Assembly: GCA_903854995.1 (NCBI GenBank)
Contig: CAINXS010000087.1
Span: forward strand, 1 to 44,802
From: Candidatus Moraniibacteriota bacterium
Lineage (GTDB): Bacteria; Patescibacteriota; Minisyncoccia; Moranbacterales; UBA1568
Length of the DNA stretch: 44,802 nucleotides
Reading direction: 5' to 3'
Shown: one piece after another, positions 13,901 through 23,867 of the stretch
How the letters are laid out: each line of letters begins with the position of its first letter
Numbering within the stretch: the first letter of the stretch is position 1
Translations under genes and position numbers: made by a program
The notes under the pieces: model-generated
Told to the model about the DNA's origin: nothing
The model's input: only the letters and a program-made list of their open reading frames with translations
The model's database searches: none

Positions 13901-16900
13901 TTACGAGTCCTTATTCCGCCACGTTTCAAGCGCCCTATCGGCGAAACCATCCAGATCACGGTCGGACACCGATGCGATCAGCATCGACGGATCCATCCCC
14001 CGTTCAGCCAGCCTGACGGAAACACGTTCGATATATACCCGGAACGTTTCCGTCTTTCCAATCCCGACTTCCGGCTGTATCCCGGCCCGCCGTGCCGCAA
14101 TCAGGAATTTTCCGAGACGCCGCACCCCTTCCGCGTCGAATCCGTCCATGGAAGCCATCCGTTCTGGATCCGCGACGGCAAGAAGACAATCGCCGAAGAC
14201 ATCCTTCGAAGTCATTTTTCCGATTTTCAGAAAGAGTTTCTCATTCACCCCGCCAGAAGATATTGAAAACAGCTCCCTGACCGTACCGGCCGCGGCTTTT
14301 CGGAACGGCTCGACATGATTCGGATCCGCAAGAAAACCCCTCGCTTCCTCCGAGCGCATCATATCCCTGAACGAACCGACGGGAATCTTCGTTTCCGCCG
14401 CCGAATCAGAGATCTTTTCCGTCGGAATACCGACCCTGGAAGTATCGGCGACCCCTACCGGGGCGGCCTTCGAAGACGGAACGTTCTCGTCGACAACCGG
14501 AACCGACGGCCCTTTCGGCGATCGACGCGTCACTTCCTCTGCCATGGAAGCCGACGGCCCTTTCGGAATATCCGCGTCTGAAGAGACCCTTACAGGCACC
14601 TCATTCGTAGGAGAATCTACGTGGACCGGATTCGTTCCCGTGCGGAACTCGTTCACGTTTTCGGCATATCGGTGCAGATTCTCCAATTCGGCGGCGTTCA
14701 GTTTCTTCGCTTTCCCGATCGCTTCATCCAGTATTTCTCTCGAGAATTCCATCTTCGAACCGACCCGAATCAACTTCGGGCTGCCGACCTTTTTTTCAAG
14801 ATAACTTTCTATATATATCTTCTGTTCCGGGGTAAGCCCCTTGCTTCCGGAATATCCGGAAAGCGCTCGACGGGCAAGGGTAGTCACGCTGTCGCCGGTT
14901 TCCGCCTTCACTTCGAACGAGCCGCTAGCGGTCTCTACGATCTTCGCGCCTTTTCCGTCCGCCTGATCGGCTACCACGGACTTCACGGCCTCCTGTCCCG
15001 GAACCGTCACCTCCCCTTTCGGGCCAGACGATTCCGCAGACGAAAGACTTTCTTTCGCCATTTCTCCGGCGTCTTTACCACCTCCCCCGTCTTCGCCATG
15101 AATCAAGTCCTTCAATGATCCGGCACCTGAAGGCTTCACGCGTCCGGACGCGGAGCGCTCCGCGATATCCCTTACGGGCCCGCGGACCGCAGTGGCATCC
15201 GCCACGGCGTGTCCCGCTCCGGGAACGTTCGCCTTGTCTCCGCTGACTCCGATACGATGATAGTCATCGACACTCCCGAAGACTTTTTTCATCCACGCCT
15301 TTCCCATCTCGATCGCTTCCCCAAGCCCGGGCTCGGCAGATCCATCCAGGAAGCTTCTTAATGCCGAACCGCCGATAACGAAACCGCTGGAAATCGACAC
15401 GCCTAAAACGGCTTTTCTTGCGACCTGCGCCGCCCGCTCACGATCTATCCGCCGCTCCCGGACGTCAAGATATCCGGTAAGCCTTTCAGCGAGTCTGTCA
15501 TAATCGGTTTCGAAGTTGGGTTCCCGACCCGGACCCGCAACTTCCGCCGAAGAGGCCGATTCTTGAACGTCTGGGGATCCGCCCATCGGCCCGCTTTGTT
15601 TCAGATACGTCGCTATAACGCCCTCCGCGATCGATACTTCCTTTATGAATTCATATTTTGCCGCAAGATTCGTAGCGGCAATCCCGCCGATAATCTCACC
15701 GTTCTCATCACGACCTTCGGAGCTGAAATCGATCAGTCCTTCTTCCGCCTTCCGCTTCGTGTAGCCGATACGTGCCTGCAGACGCTTCAATTCTTCTACC
15801 GGCACGACTCCGGAAGTCACACCATCCAACGCCAACATCTCGACTTTCTGCGTCAAGGAACGGAGTTTCCCTGAAAGGATTTCGGCGCTGACCACGTTTC
15901 GCGCTCCCTTTTTCCCGTCCCGCTCACCCCGAAGGGCGCTCTGGTCCATTTTTTTCAGGTCTTCCTTTTCACGCTTAGCGGAACGGAATCCGCTCAATGC
16001 GGCCGTCGCGGCCCATAAGGCTCCGGTCGCCGCCGTAACCGGGGCGCTCGCGACCGCACCGGACACGAGCGCTCCGGTCAGAAGCGATCTGCGCGCGAAA
16101 CCGAGCGCGAACGAGAGTCCGTTTTCGACGGTAGCCGTCCGTTTCACGGCCTCGAGTATGACGGAGCGGTTTCGCATCGACCCCAGATATTGTTCCACGT
16201 CCGGGTTTGTCTGCAGGAACCTCGACATCGCGACCTTCCCCTCGGCATCGAGAAGCAGGGTCATATGTTCCGGATCGCCGGAACCCGCAAGCTCGTTCCG
16301 AACCTCGGCGAGCGCCTCGTCATATGCCTTCTTCGCCTGCCGGTACTCGGCATGTTGTTTTTTTGAAACCGATGTCAGCGCCCATTCGCCGGGGATACGG
16401 GCGAACCGGTTCGCGACTTCGTTGAATCTTCCGATACTCCCCTCCGCTTCCGGTGAAAGCCCTTCGAGCGCCGTTTGAAGGAACTGCACTTCCAAGACAC
16501 CATCACGATCGACGACCTGCAGATTCTGCTCCTTCACCCCTTCGACCAGCCGTCTGAGAACGGCTCCATGCACATCCATCCCGCCCGTCATGACGTGTTC
16601 GGCACTTGTTTTTTCGGATTTCGCCTCTCGGTAGTTCCTGCTCGCGTAATTCCACAACCCTCCGAAAAGACCCTCTCCGACTTTCCCGATTTTCCCACCG
16701 CCCAATGTCTCGCTCACACGAGCCTTCGTCGCGGCTTCCTGTTCACGGACGACCGATTCCGACTCTTCACCGATCCGTCCGACGGCTATCTGTCGCAGAT
16801 TCTCAAAAACGAACAGCTGTTGTTCCGCTTTGAGATCGGCAAATCCCTCGAGCAACAGCAGATCGGATTTGTTTATCTTGAATTGTTCGTAAAACCGACG

Positions 16901-18112
16901 GGAAACATCCGCCGACACATCGGCCGTGACACCCTCGCTTTCTTTCTCCGCCGCTCCTCTCGGAACGTCCGTCTTGGCGACAGGAGCAGCTTCATTCGTC
17001 GATGCCACAGGCGTTCGCAACACCGGCTCGGCCGCGGGAATAACCAACGCGTCCATGACTTCCAGCTGTGACCGAAGCGTCGATAGAGCCTCTCCTTCCC
17101 GTGAAATCCCTTCATCGAGAACCCTTAGTCTCTCCTGAAATACCACCTCCTCGGCACGAAGCTTTCCGAGTATCTCCTCGTTCGATTTCAGAAAAAATCC
17201 GAGTGAAGCCTTCAACCCCTTCATGTGCGCCGGGTACGCGCTTACGCGCCTGAGCGACTCCTCCGCTTCGAGTCTTTCCTTTCCAAGGCCTTGGAGCCTT
17301 GACTCGATCGAACGGATCGACGTCTCAAGCAACGAACGATCCACTACATTCTTTTTTTCGCCGGATTGTTCATCGGAAGCAACCGGAATTTTTTCCGGAG
17401 ACGGTTCGGCCAAGGTGTCACCGCCGTCCGGGATCGGAATCTCCGGATCGTTCGGTTCTTCGGGTACCACAAGGTCGCCCGGCTCACCCCGTTTTTTATT
17501 CACGCCCCCTCTTCGTTTACCTTTCTTTTTGATAAAATCATCGAGAGCTCCGATGGCGTATTCGATCCCGTCTCGATCCGCAAGACACTTGGCATACAAC
17601 GGATCGATTTCGAAATCCGGGAGTCCTTTCAATCGCTCCAACTCCGACCGAACGTCGGAAAGAGCCTGATTCAGGGCCAATCGGATAGCCAGCTCCTTTT
17701 CTTTCATACTCGCAACGAGCGCCTCCCTTTTCTGCTTGAGTGCGTCAAACTTCGCCTTCCAGGCATTACTCTTTTTGTTCCTCGCGACTCTACTGTCCTC
17801 CCGAAAGTTGTGAATGGCAGATTCGACACGTCGAAGTTCTCCGACCCCGGACAGAAATCCATCCCTTTCCTCATTCGAAATGAATTTGGTTCCCATCTTT
17901 TTCGAAAGCCGCTCGACTTCCGATTCCACGTCGGGGATGTCCGACGCATGCTTGGAATCGACCAGAGCAAAGGAAGCTTCGCAATCCGAACCGGGCAACT
18001 GCCGTTTCTTTCGGAAATCCTTGTTCGGAACGCTAGAAACACAGTCGTCAAAAGGCCCGCCCCTTTTTCCACGCTTTCCGTTTCCTTCCCCTGTTTTATT
18101 TTTATCCGACAT
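13901..18112 (-). CDS. Giant coiled-coil membrane protein with LysM-like domain (1403 aa)
   Basis: A Lys/Arg-rich N-terminus is followed by coiled-coil stretches (about residues 60-170 and 270-360), low-complexity linkers, and a helical middle. A hydrophobic pair of helices lies at about 674-707 (LLTGALVSGAVASAPV, TGALWAATAAL), another hydrophobic stretch at about 900-917 (AVLGVSISSGFVIGGSAL), then a Ser/Gly-rich region. A LysM-like domain (about 1060-1157, homologous to the gene at 10151) and a C-terminal domain (about 1250-1400) follow. No catalytic motif is recognised. It may be a scaffold that links the envelope to the TraD-like motor. The ATG at 18112 has no ribosome site, so the true start could be further in. 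Confidence 0.8.
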   Translation of the reverse strand: MSDKNKTGEGNGKRGKRGGPFDDCVSSVPNKDFRKKRQLPGSDCEASFALVDSKHASDIPDVESEVERLSKKMGTKFISNEERDGFLSGVGELRRVESAIHNFREDSRVARNKKSNAWKAKFDALKQKREALVASMKEKELAIRLALNQALSDVRSELERLKGLPDFEIDPLYAKCLADRDGIEYAIGALDDFIKKKGKRRGGVNKKRGEPGDLVVPEEPNDPEIPIPDGGDTLAEPSPEKIPVASDEQSGEKKNVVDRSLLETSIRSIESRLQGLGKERLEAEESLRRVSAYPAHMKGLKASLGFFLKSNEEILGKLRAEEVVFQERLRVLDEGISREGEALSTLRSQLEVMDALVIPAAEPVLRTPVASTNEAAPVAKTDVPRGAAEKESEGVTADVSADVSRRFYEQFKINKSDLLLLEGFADLKAEQQLFVFENLRQIAVGRIGEESESVVREQEAATKARVSETLGGGKIGKVGEGLFGGLWNYASRNYREAKSEKTSAEHVMTGGMDVHGAVLRRLVEGVKEQNLQVVDRDGVLEVQFLQTALEGLSPEAEGSIGRFNEVANRFARIPGEWALTSVSKKQHAEYRQAKKAYDEALAEVRNELAGSGDPEHMTLLLDAEGKVAMSRFLQTNPDVEQYLGSMRNRSVILEAVKRTATVENGLSFALGFARRSLLTGALVSGAVASAPVTAATGALWAATAALSGFRSAKREKEDLKKMDQSALRGERDGKKGARNVVSAEILSGKLRSLTQKVEMLALDGVTSGVVPVEELKRLQARIGYTKRKAEEGLIDFSSEGRDENGEIIGGIAATNLAAKYEFIKEVSIAEGVIATYLKQSGPMGGSPDVQESASSAEVAGPGREPNFETDYDRLAERLTGYLDVRERRIDRERAAQVARKAVLGVSISSGFVIGGSALRSFLDGSAEPGLGEAIEMGKAWMKKVFGSVDDYHRIGVSGDKANVPGAGHAVADATAVRGPVRDIAERSASGRVKPSGAGSLKDLIHGEDGGGGKDAGEMAKESLSSAESSGPKGEVTVPGQEAVKSVVADQADGKGAKIVETASGSFEVKAETGDSVTTLARRALSGYSGSKGLTPEQKIYIESYLEKKVGSPKLIRVGSKMEFSREILDEAIGKAKKLNAAELENLHRYAENVNEFRTGTNPVHVDSPTNEVPVRVSSDADIPKGPSASMAEEVTRRSPKGPSVPVVDENVPSSKAAPVGVADTSRVGIPTEKISDSAAETKIPVGSFRDMMRSEEARGFLADPNHVEPFRKAAAGTVRELFSISSGGVNEKLFLKIGKMTSKDVFGDCLLAVADPERMASMDGFDAEGVRRLGKFLIAARRAGIQPEVGIGKTETFRVYIERVSVRLAERGMDPSMLIASVSDRDLDGFADRALETWRNKDS

Positions 18113-18173
18113 ATGTACGGCCGCGAAGATACGGGAAACGGGGACGATTCATCGCCCACCGTTTCTTGTTTTA

Positions 18174-18182
18174 TGCTATAAT
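18174..18182 (+). promoter_or_regulatory. Extended -10 promoter of the glycosyltransferase pair
   Basis: TGC-TATAAT (TGn at 18174-18176, TATAAT at 18177-18182) with no good -35. It starts about 30 bases before the ATG at 18213 and faces away from the giant gene. Confidence 0.6.
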
Positions 18183-18212
18183 CCTATCACATTGAACAGG
18201 AAATATAAACAT

Positions 18213-19838
18213 ATGAGAAGCATCCTCCTTCGTCCGCGGGTCGTCTTCTGGTGCGCACTCATCCTCATCACCGTCGCCGGGTTCGCGATCAGGAATTACG
18301 ACATCACATCCGTTCCCTCCGGACTCTATCCCGACGAAGCGATGAACGGGGTCGATGCGATCCAGGCGAACGAATCCGGAAACTATCGGCTCTTCTACCC
18401 GAACAATTACGGACGGGAAGGACTGTTCATCAATCTGCAGGCATTCGCCGTCAAAGCGTTCGGCAACAACGTCCCGGCGCTCAAACTTTGGTCCGAGGTT
18501 TTCGGCGCGCTCGCCGTTCTCGGCACCGGACTGCTCGCCTGGGAAGTCTTCCGCAGCAGATATGCCGCCATAGCGGCCTCGTTTCTTGTCGCTACGTCCT
18601 TTTGGGCGATAAATTTCTCACGGATCGGCTTTCGGGCGATCATGGTGCCGTTCCTGCTTTCCTTCACCTTCTATTTCTTCTTCCGCGGCCTCCGAACCGG
18701 AAAGATTTTCCCGTTCATCCCATCGGGATTTCTTTTCGGACTCGGCCTCCATACGTATGTCGCGTATCGCCTCGCACCGCTTATTCTCATCCTGTTTTTT
18801 CCGTTCCTCCTCCTCTCCTATACGTCCTTTCTTCGCCGATTCTGGAAACACGGCCTCGTCTTCATCCTGTTCGCCGGACTGGCCGCCGCACCGATGCTGT
18901 ACGATTTCGTGAAGCATCCGGAAATCTTCTCGTCTCGATCGGCAGCCGTTTCCATCCTGTCTCCCGAAATAAACAAGGGCAACTTCTGGGGCACGTTCGG
19001 AAAGACACTCGGCCTTTCGCTCATCAAGTATAATTTCGTCGGCGACCAGAACTGGAGACATAATTACCCGCCCTATCCGATCCTCGATCCGATCGTCGGA
19101 ACCCTGTTCCTCGCAGGATTCCTGTTTTCGATCGGCATGTTCGTCAGGATTCTCGTAAAACGTATCCGCTTCGGACGGGTCGACTCGGAACTCGCCACGC
19201 ACGCATTCCTTCTCGCCGGTTTTTTCACCATGCTCGCACCGGAATTCCTCACCGAAGAAGGACTTCCGCATGCGCTCCGTTCCATCGGAACCCAGCCGTT
19301 CGTCTTCCTCTTCGCGACGATACCGCTCGTATTCCTGTTCCGCCGCCTCGGGAAATCGAAGGGTGGGACGAAGGTGGCGTTCGCATCCTTCCTTTTTCTT
19401 ACCCTCGTCGGATCGGCAGGCTTCAATATCGTCAAATACTTCGTCTATTATCGACAGAATCCGAATCAGCATAACGCCTTCGACGAACGTACCACGAACA
19501 TGGCCGCCTATCTCAACTCCCTTCCCGGCGGGATCCATAAATATGTCGTTCCGAACGGAGGCGGACAGATGATCGACAACGGCCTACCGATAACCGCGCA
19601 GCCGATCGTTTTCCTCACGCACGGGAAGACCGAAAACCTCGAGTTCCTGGCTCCGGATTCCGTCATCAAATCCCCGGCCGTCATCATCGCGATGAGGCCG
19701 GATCAGAGCATCCTCGAAAACCTGCGGCGCTTCGTGCCGGACGCATACGAGACGACCATTGACCTTCATCCGGGATTCGGAACGGATTTCCGCGCGATCG
19801 TCATCCCGGAACAGCCTACGGAGAGTTCGGAAAATTGA
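18213..19838 (+). CDS. GT39/ArnT-like membrane glycosyltransferase (541 aa)
   Basis: Polytopic protein with about 11-12 predicted membrane helices, of the PMT/ArnT superfamily that moves sugars from lipid-linked donors to envelope acceptors. The first extracytoplasmic loop carries an acidic pair in GLYPDEAMNG (about residue 40), the expected catalytic position. The C-terminal ~110 residues are soluble (IHKYVVPNGGGQMID onward). The ATG at 18213 follows AGGAAAT by about 9 bases. It lies 45 bases before a second member of the superfamily, and the two probably form an operon. Donor and acceptor are unknown. Confidence 0.85.
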   Translation: MRSILLRPRVVFWCALILITVAGFAIRNYDITSVPSGLYPDEAMNGVDAIQANESGNYRLFYPNNYGREGLFINLQAFAVKAFGNNVPALKLWSEVFGALAVLGTGLLAWEVFRSRYAAIAASFLVATSFWAINFSRIGFRAIMVPFLLSFTFYFFFRGLRTGKIFPFIPSGFLFGLGLHTYVAYRLAPLILILFFPFLLLSYTSFLRRFWKHGLVFILFAGLAAAPMLYDFVKHPEIFSSRSAAVSILSPEINKGNFWGTFGKTLGLSLIKYNFVGDQNWRHNYPPYPILDPIVGTLFLAGFLFSIGMFVRILVKRIRFGRVDSELATHAFLLAGFFTMLAPEFLTEEGLPHALRSIGTQPFVFLFATIPLVFLFRRLGKSKGGTKVAFASFLFLTLVGSAGFNIVKYFVYYRQNPNQHNAFDERTTNMAAYLNSLPGGIHKYVVPNGGGQMIDNGLPITAQPIVFLTHGKTENLEFLAPDSVIKSPAVIIAMRPDQSILENLRRFVPDAYETTIDLHPGFGTDFRAIVIPEQPTESSEN

Positions 19839-19883
19839 ATATCACCATCGACCCGTTAACCCATCGACAGAAGAAAACGCTCT

Positions 19884-21764
19884 ATGGACCATCTCAAGAA
19901 ACATGCAGGATTGTTCGCCGGACTCATGCTCGCGATATTCTTCGCCGTCACGATCACGGTCTCCTGGCAGGAGTCGACCACGATGGACGAAAAGGCCCAC
20001 ATCCCGTCCGCGTATTCCTATGTCCGCTTCGGCGACATGCGGTTGAATCCGGAACACCCGCCGCTCCTCAAGGATCTCGCCGGTCTCCCGCTCCTGCTCA
20101 TGAACCTTTCGTTCCCGACCGACTCCTGGCAATGGCAGCACGGAGTGAATGAGCAGTGGGTACTCGGCGACCTGTTTATCCACGGCAACAACGCCGAACT
20201 CGTCACCTTCTGGTCGCGCTTCCCGATCGTCATCCTCGCGCTCTTGCTCGGCTTCGCGATATTCCGATGGACCAAGGAACTTGCCGGATCGGTCGCCGCC
20301 CTCTTCGCTCTCCTCCTCTACGTCGCCGATCCGAACGTGATCGCGCACAGTCACTACGTGACAACCGACCTCGGAATCGCCGCCTTCATCTTCTTCGCTT
20401 TCTATGCCTTTCTCCGATTCCTGAAGAAGCCCGATTTCCGAAACGTCATCCTGTTCGGCCTCGTCCTCGGACTGGCACAACTGGCAAAGTTCTCGGCCGT
20501 CCTGCTCTTTCCCTATTTCGGTCTCGTCATCCTGATCCACTCCCTGACGAAATCGAAGCCGGACTCGGTCGCCGGATCGGTCGCCGGATTCCGACTCCTC
20601 GATCTCGTGGTCTCGCTCCTCAAATATGCCGCGGCGGTCGCGATATGCTTCGTACTCATATATGTGGTGTACGTGCCGAACACGATAAACATGCCGGGCG
20701 AAAAGCTTCCCGAGATCGCCAAGATGATGCTCGACGCGAAACATCCGCTCGGGAAATTCGCCATCGACTTCGTGAGCGCCACCAGCCAGAGCCCTGTCCT
20801 CAAACCGCTGTCGGAATATTTCCTCGGCGTGTTCATGGTCTTCGGACGCGTCGCGGGAGGGAACACGTATTACTTCTTCGGGGTCGTCGACAACCATGCG
20901 ACACCGTGGTACTTCCCCGCCGTGTTCATTCTCAAGGAAACGCTCCCGCTCCTGTTCCTGATGATCGGGACGTCGATCTATTCCCTCTTCCGCATCGCAA
21001 AACACCTCGCACAGAAACCGGTCCGGAATTGGTGCCATATCTTCTCGCGCTCCTACCAGGGCCATACCACCCAGTATGCGATGATCGGTTTCATAGCACT
21101 CTATGTCTTCGTCAGCGTGACCGGAAACCTCAACATCGGGTTCCGACATTTGTTTCCGATACTCCCGTTCATGTACGTCCTCATCTCGAAGACGGTATTC
21201 GATTTCATCCGGCATAAGGGATTCCACGGTGAGAAATCGGCGAAGGCGGCGCTCGTCGTCCTTTCGGCCTGGATCGTCGCCGTTCCCGTTCTCGCGTATC
21301 CCGCATATCTCTCGTACTTCAACGAGGCGGCCGGAGGCCACGCCAACGGCTATCAATACGTGACCGATTCGAACTATGACTGGGGACAGGACGTGAAACG
21401 GCTGCGCTCGTTCGTGAACGACTTCGATGCCTGTAAATCGGGAACAATGACCGGAGACGCTTGTGCGTCATTCGGTTCTCTGCTGACGCTGCCAGCCATC
21501 GATACGATCAAAGTGGATTATTTCGGAGGATCGAATCCCAAGTACTATCTCGGAGACCGGTTCGAGGGCTCATACGCGGAACAGGGATTCGCACCCGGAT
21601 GGTACGCCATCTCCATCGGCTTCTTCCAGGAAAGCATCCATAAACCCCAGGAATCGGGAACAACGACATACCGATGGATAACGGATGGAGGATATCGGCC
21701 CATAGCGCGAGTCGGCGATACAATCTTCATCTACTACATCCCGCCCATCGAGACGGCTCAATAG
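19884..21764 (+). CDS. GT39/ArnT-like membrane glycosyltransferase (626 aa)
   Basis: Second polytopic PMT/ArnT-like protein. The acidic pair is in STTMDEKAHIPSAYSYVRF (about residue 34), and RLNPEHPPLLKDL follows, a signature of this branch. About 12 hydrophobic helices fill residues 8-480. The C-terminal region contains HANGYQYVTDSNYDWGQDVK, a stretch typical of a large group of uncharacterised members. It is distinct enough from the neighbour at 18213 that the two are not a recent duplication. The gene is followed by a strong terminator. Confidence 0.88.
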   Translation: MDHLKKHAGLFAGLMLAIFFAVTITVSWQESTTMDEKAHIPSAYSYVRFGDMRLNPEHPPLLKDLAGLPLLLMNLSFPTDSWQWQHGVNEQWVLGDLFIHGNNAELVTFWSRFPIVILALLLGFAIFRWTKELAGSVAALFALLLYVADPNVIAHSHYVTTDLGIAAFIFFAFYAFLRFLKKPDFRNVILFGLVLGLAQLAKFSAVLLFPYFGLVILIHSLTKSKPDSVAGSVAGFRLLDLVVSLLKYAAAVAICFVLIYVVYVPNTINMPGEKLPEIAKMMLDAKHPLGKFAIDFVSATSQSPVLKPLSEYFLGVFMVFGRVAGGNTYYFFGVVDNHATPWYFPAVFILKETLPLLFLMIGTSIYSLFRIAKHLAQKPVRNWCHIFSRSYQGHTTQYAMIGFIALYVFVSVTGNLNIGFRHLFPILPFMYVLISKTVFDFIRHKGFHGEKSAKAALVVLSAWIVAVPVLAYPAYLSYFNEAAGGHANGYQYVTDSNYDWGQDVKRLRSFVNDFDACKSGTMTGDACASFGSLLTLPAIDTIKVDYFGGSNPKYYLGDRFEGSYAEQGFAPGWYAISIGFFQESIHKPQESGTTTYRWITDGGYRPIARVGDTIFIYYIPPIETAQ

Positions 21765-21782
21765 GCGCATCAGCAAAGCAGG

Positions 21783-21810
21783 AAGCCGGCTCGATACGAG
21801 CCGGCTTTTT
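21783..21810 (+). terminator. Terminator after the glycosyltransferase pair
   Basis: AAGCCGGCTCG pairs exactly with CGAGCCGGCTT, followed by TTT. Confidence 0.9.
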
Positions 21811-21924
21811 ACGCACGTCTGCGATCCGACATCGACGAGTAATGTTACGGCCATCGTACGCCTCCAGCTGACCGCCAGACGGCGCCTTTTCGATGACAGT
21901 ACCCGCCGCATCGTTTGACTCGGA

Positions 21925-22968
21925 TCACTTCTTCTTGCCATCCGCTTTCTTCGCGCCGACATCGGAAGAAGCCGCGGGCTGTGGGACGGCAACAGTCGGT
22001 CCGCCTTGCTCCACGGTCGGACCGTCTTGCGGAGGAGTCGCGTCCTTATACGTGAAGAAGGCACGATTTTCGGTCCGAAGATCGATATATCGCAGGGAAG
22101 GATGTTTTTCCTGAGGAATTTCTTTCTCCAAAACGAGCCGCAGCGATGCGATCGTCTTTTCCGGCTCGACGTCGACACTTACCAATAACTCCCAACCTTC
22201 ATCCGTCAATATCCGGAGCTCATCGGAAACACGGGACGGTGAAAAATACGGAGGAACGATTCCGATACCGGAGCGTTCCCGTAGCCCGGCTTCGAGTAAA
22301 AGCACACCTCTTACCGTCTCCGGAGCCATCAGACGCTCGCCGATTTCCACCGGTCGGGCGCTTTCATCGAGGATCCGGGTAAGAAACGGCCGATTCTCTT
22401 CCGTATCGGCGAACTGCGCTTCCGCCGCCATGCCGTCATCGCCTACCAGATAGCACGGTCCGGACGAACACCAAAGGAGCAACCGGTCCTTCTCGGCGAC
22501 GTCAACGGATAATCCGTCAGGAAAGCGGCGCGCTATGGAAACGCGTGAGAGTTTCGGGAATTCGAGGAGCGTCTCCTGCTCAAGGGAAGCGATCGGAGCG
22601 GAAAAAAAGTTATCACGGGGAAATATTCCGAATCGACGTCCGGAAAGCCGACTGCGGACGAACGAATCGACCGCTGCGGGCGACACGTCTTTCGTCCCGG
22701 ATACGGTGACCTTCCTGACCGAATGAAAGTCAGAAAAGAATACGGTGTACACGATCACCGAAATCAAGACGACCCACAAGGATATCATCCCCCATCCGAC
22801 CCGGTTCCGATCGGGCTTTTCCCGTACCAACAAGGGTTTCCGCGACTGCCGATCCGGAAAAAACGCCTCACGGAACATACGCTCACGGGGGGTCCCGGTC
22901 CTCCGACCCAAAGTCGGATTCGGCTTGATTTTGGTTTTCGGTTTTTGTTTCACAGCCTTTCGGATCAA
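21925..22968 (-). CDS. ftsQ: Cell division protein FtsQ/DivIB-like
   Basis: A Lys/Arg-rich cytoplasmic N-terminus (about 58 residues) is followed by one membrane helix (about 60-78, WGMISLWVVLISVIVYTVFF) and a POTRA domain starting FHSVRKVTVSGTKDVSPAAV. The FtsQ domain continues with RVSIARRFPDGLSVDVAEKD and a Pro/Ala/Lys-rich tail. FtsQ links early and late divisome proteins in the membrane. The start is a TTG at 22968 that overlaps the stop of the upstream gene (TTGA); a GTG at 22953 is an alternative. At 347 residues it is longer than usual, because of both tails. Confidence 0.85.
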   Translation of the reverse strand: MIRKAVKQKPKTKIKPNPTLGRRTGTPRERMFREAFFPDRQSRKPLLVREKPDRNRVGWGMISLWVVLISVIVYTVFFSDFHSVRKVTVSGTKDVSPAAVDSFVRSRLSGRRFGIFPRDNFFSAPIASLEQETLLEFPKLSRVSIARRFPDGLSVDVAEKDRLLLWCSSGPCYLVGDDGMAAEAQFADTEENRPFLTRILDESARPVEIGERLMAPETVRGVLLLEAGLRERSGIGIVPPYFSPSRVSDELRILTDEGWELLVSVDVEPEKTIASLRLVLEKEIPQEKHPSLRYIDLRTENRAFFTYKDATPPQDGPTVEQGGPTVAVPQPAASSDVGAKKADGKKK

Positions 22969-23867
22969 AGTGATACGAGAAACAACCGATCGATAAGCAG
23001 CCTTGCATTGGCGTTCGTATCGCGAAGCTCCCTGATCGTCTTCTCAATCTCCTCGAGAATCCCATAAAAGGGAGCGGCGGTTCGGAAAGAAAGCGCGTCC
23101 TTCCGTCTCGTATTCCGAAGTCCCGTCACCCACCATTCGAAGAGATCCGCCGTTTCTGATGGCGACACGGAAAGCTTTTCGGACAGATCAAGCCGTTCGG
23201 AAAAAGAAAGGGACGAGATCCGAAACAGTGACCTGAGCAATTCCCGACGACGACCGAAAGAATCGGCATCGTTAATGGCCATAGATACGATCCCCGGACG
23301 CCCCAGGGAAAAGAAGAACGGTTCCACCGAAGACGATCCGAACCGGTCCCGGATCAGCGATTCGGAAACGGGAGAAAACGAAACGCGGAACGTCCGGGAA
23401 ACGACCGTATCCAGAAGTTTCCCCATCCTCGCCGCCACAAGGATAAGCACCGAGGTCGAGTTCGGTTCCTCCAGCGTCTTCAAAAGCGCGTTCTGAGCGG
23501 CCTCGGTCATCCGGTCGGCATCATCCAATACGACGACCCGCCGGACGGACTCTGCCGGAAACCTGCTCAGGAACATGCCGACTTCCCTGACGGCCTCTAC
23601 GGACATGCTTTTCTTTCCGCCGTCTTTTTTCGACTCCGGGGCGATCAGAAGGAAATCCTGCTTCCCGGACGGATCCTCGTCCGGACTTCCGAGGAGCATA
23701 GCCGCGAATTCACGGGCGACCAGACTCTTTCCCACTCCTTCCGGGCCAGAAAACAGGAACGCATGATGAGGAAGCTCGCCTCTGGCGATCTTCCTGAGCT
23801 GTTCACGCCTTCGTTCATGACCGATTATATTCATATCCGGTTCCGGTTCACTGTATCGGATCATCAT
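22965..23867 (-). CDS. holB: DNA polymerase III delta' subunit
   Basis: Clamp-loader subunit with an AAA+ fold. Seen: MNIIGHERRREQLRKIARGE and LPHHAFLFSGPEGVGKSLVA, with an intact Walker A (GPEGVGKS), RVVVLDDADRMTEAAQNALL (Walker B and helix), and KTLEEPNSTSVLILVA with the sensor region. The zinc-finger cysteines of many delta'/tau proteins are absent. The ATG at 23867 gives an 11-residue leader; the ATG at 23834 (MNIIGHE) matches the family better. AGGAAG lies right before the first ATGs. The gene overlaps the upstream glycosyltransferase gene if the first ATG is used and overlaps ftsQ by four bases downstream. Confidence 0.9.
   Translation of the reverse strand: MMIRYSEPEPDMNIIGHERRREQLRKIARGELPHHAFLFSGPEGVGKSLVAREFAAMLLGSPDEDPSGKQDFLLIAPESKKDGGKKSMSVEAVREVGMFLSRFPAESVRRVVVLDDADRMTEAAQNALLKTLEEPNSTSVLILVAARMGKLLDTVVSRTFRVSFSPVSESLIRDRFGSSSVEPFFFSLGRPGIVSMAINDADSFGRRRELLRSLFRISSLSFSERLDLSEKLSVSPSETADLFEWWVTGLRNTRRKDALSFRTAAPFYGILEEIEKTIRELRDTNANARLLIDRLFLVSL

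Noticed and set aside
19842-21356. 504-codon minus-strand open frame opposite the second GT39-like gene
   Set aside because: Very rich in Glu, Arg and Asp, as expected for the antisense of a membrane protein in a GC-rich genome; no motif or ribosome site.
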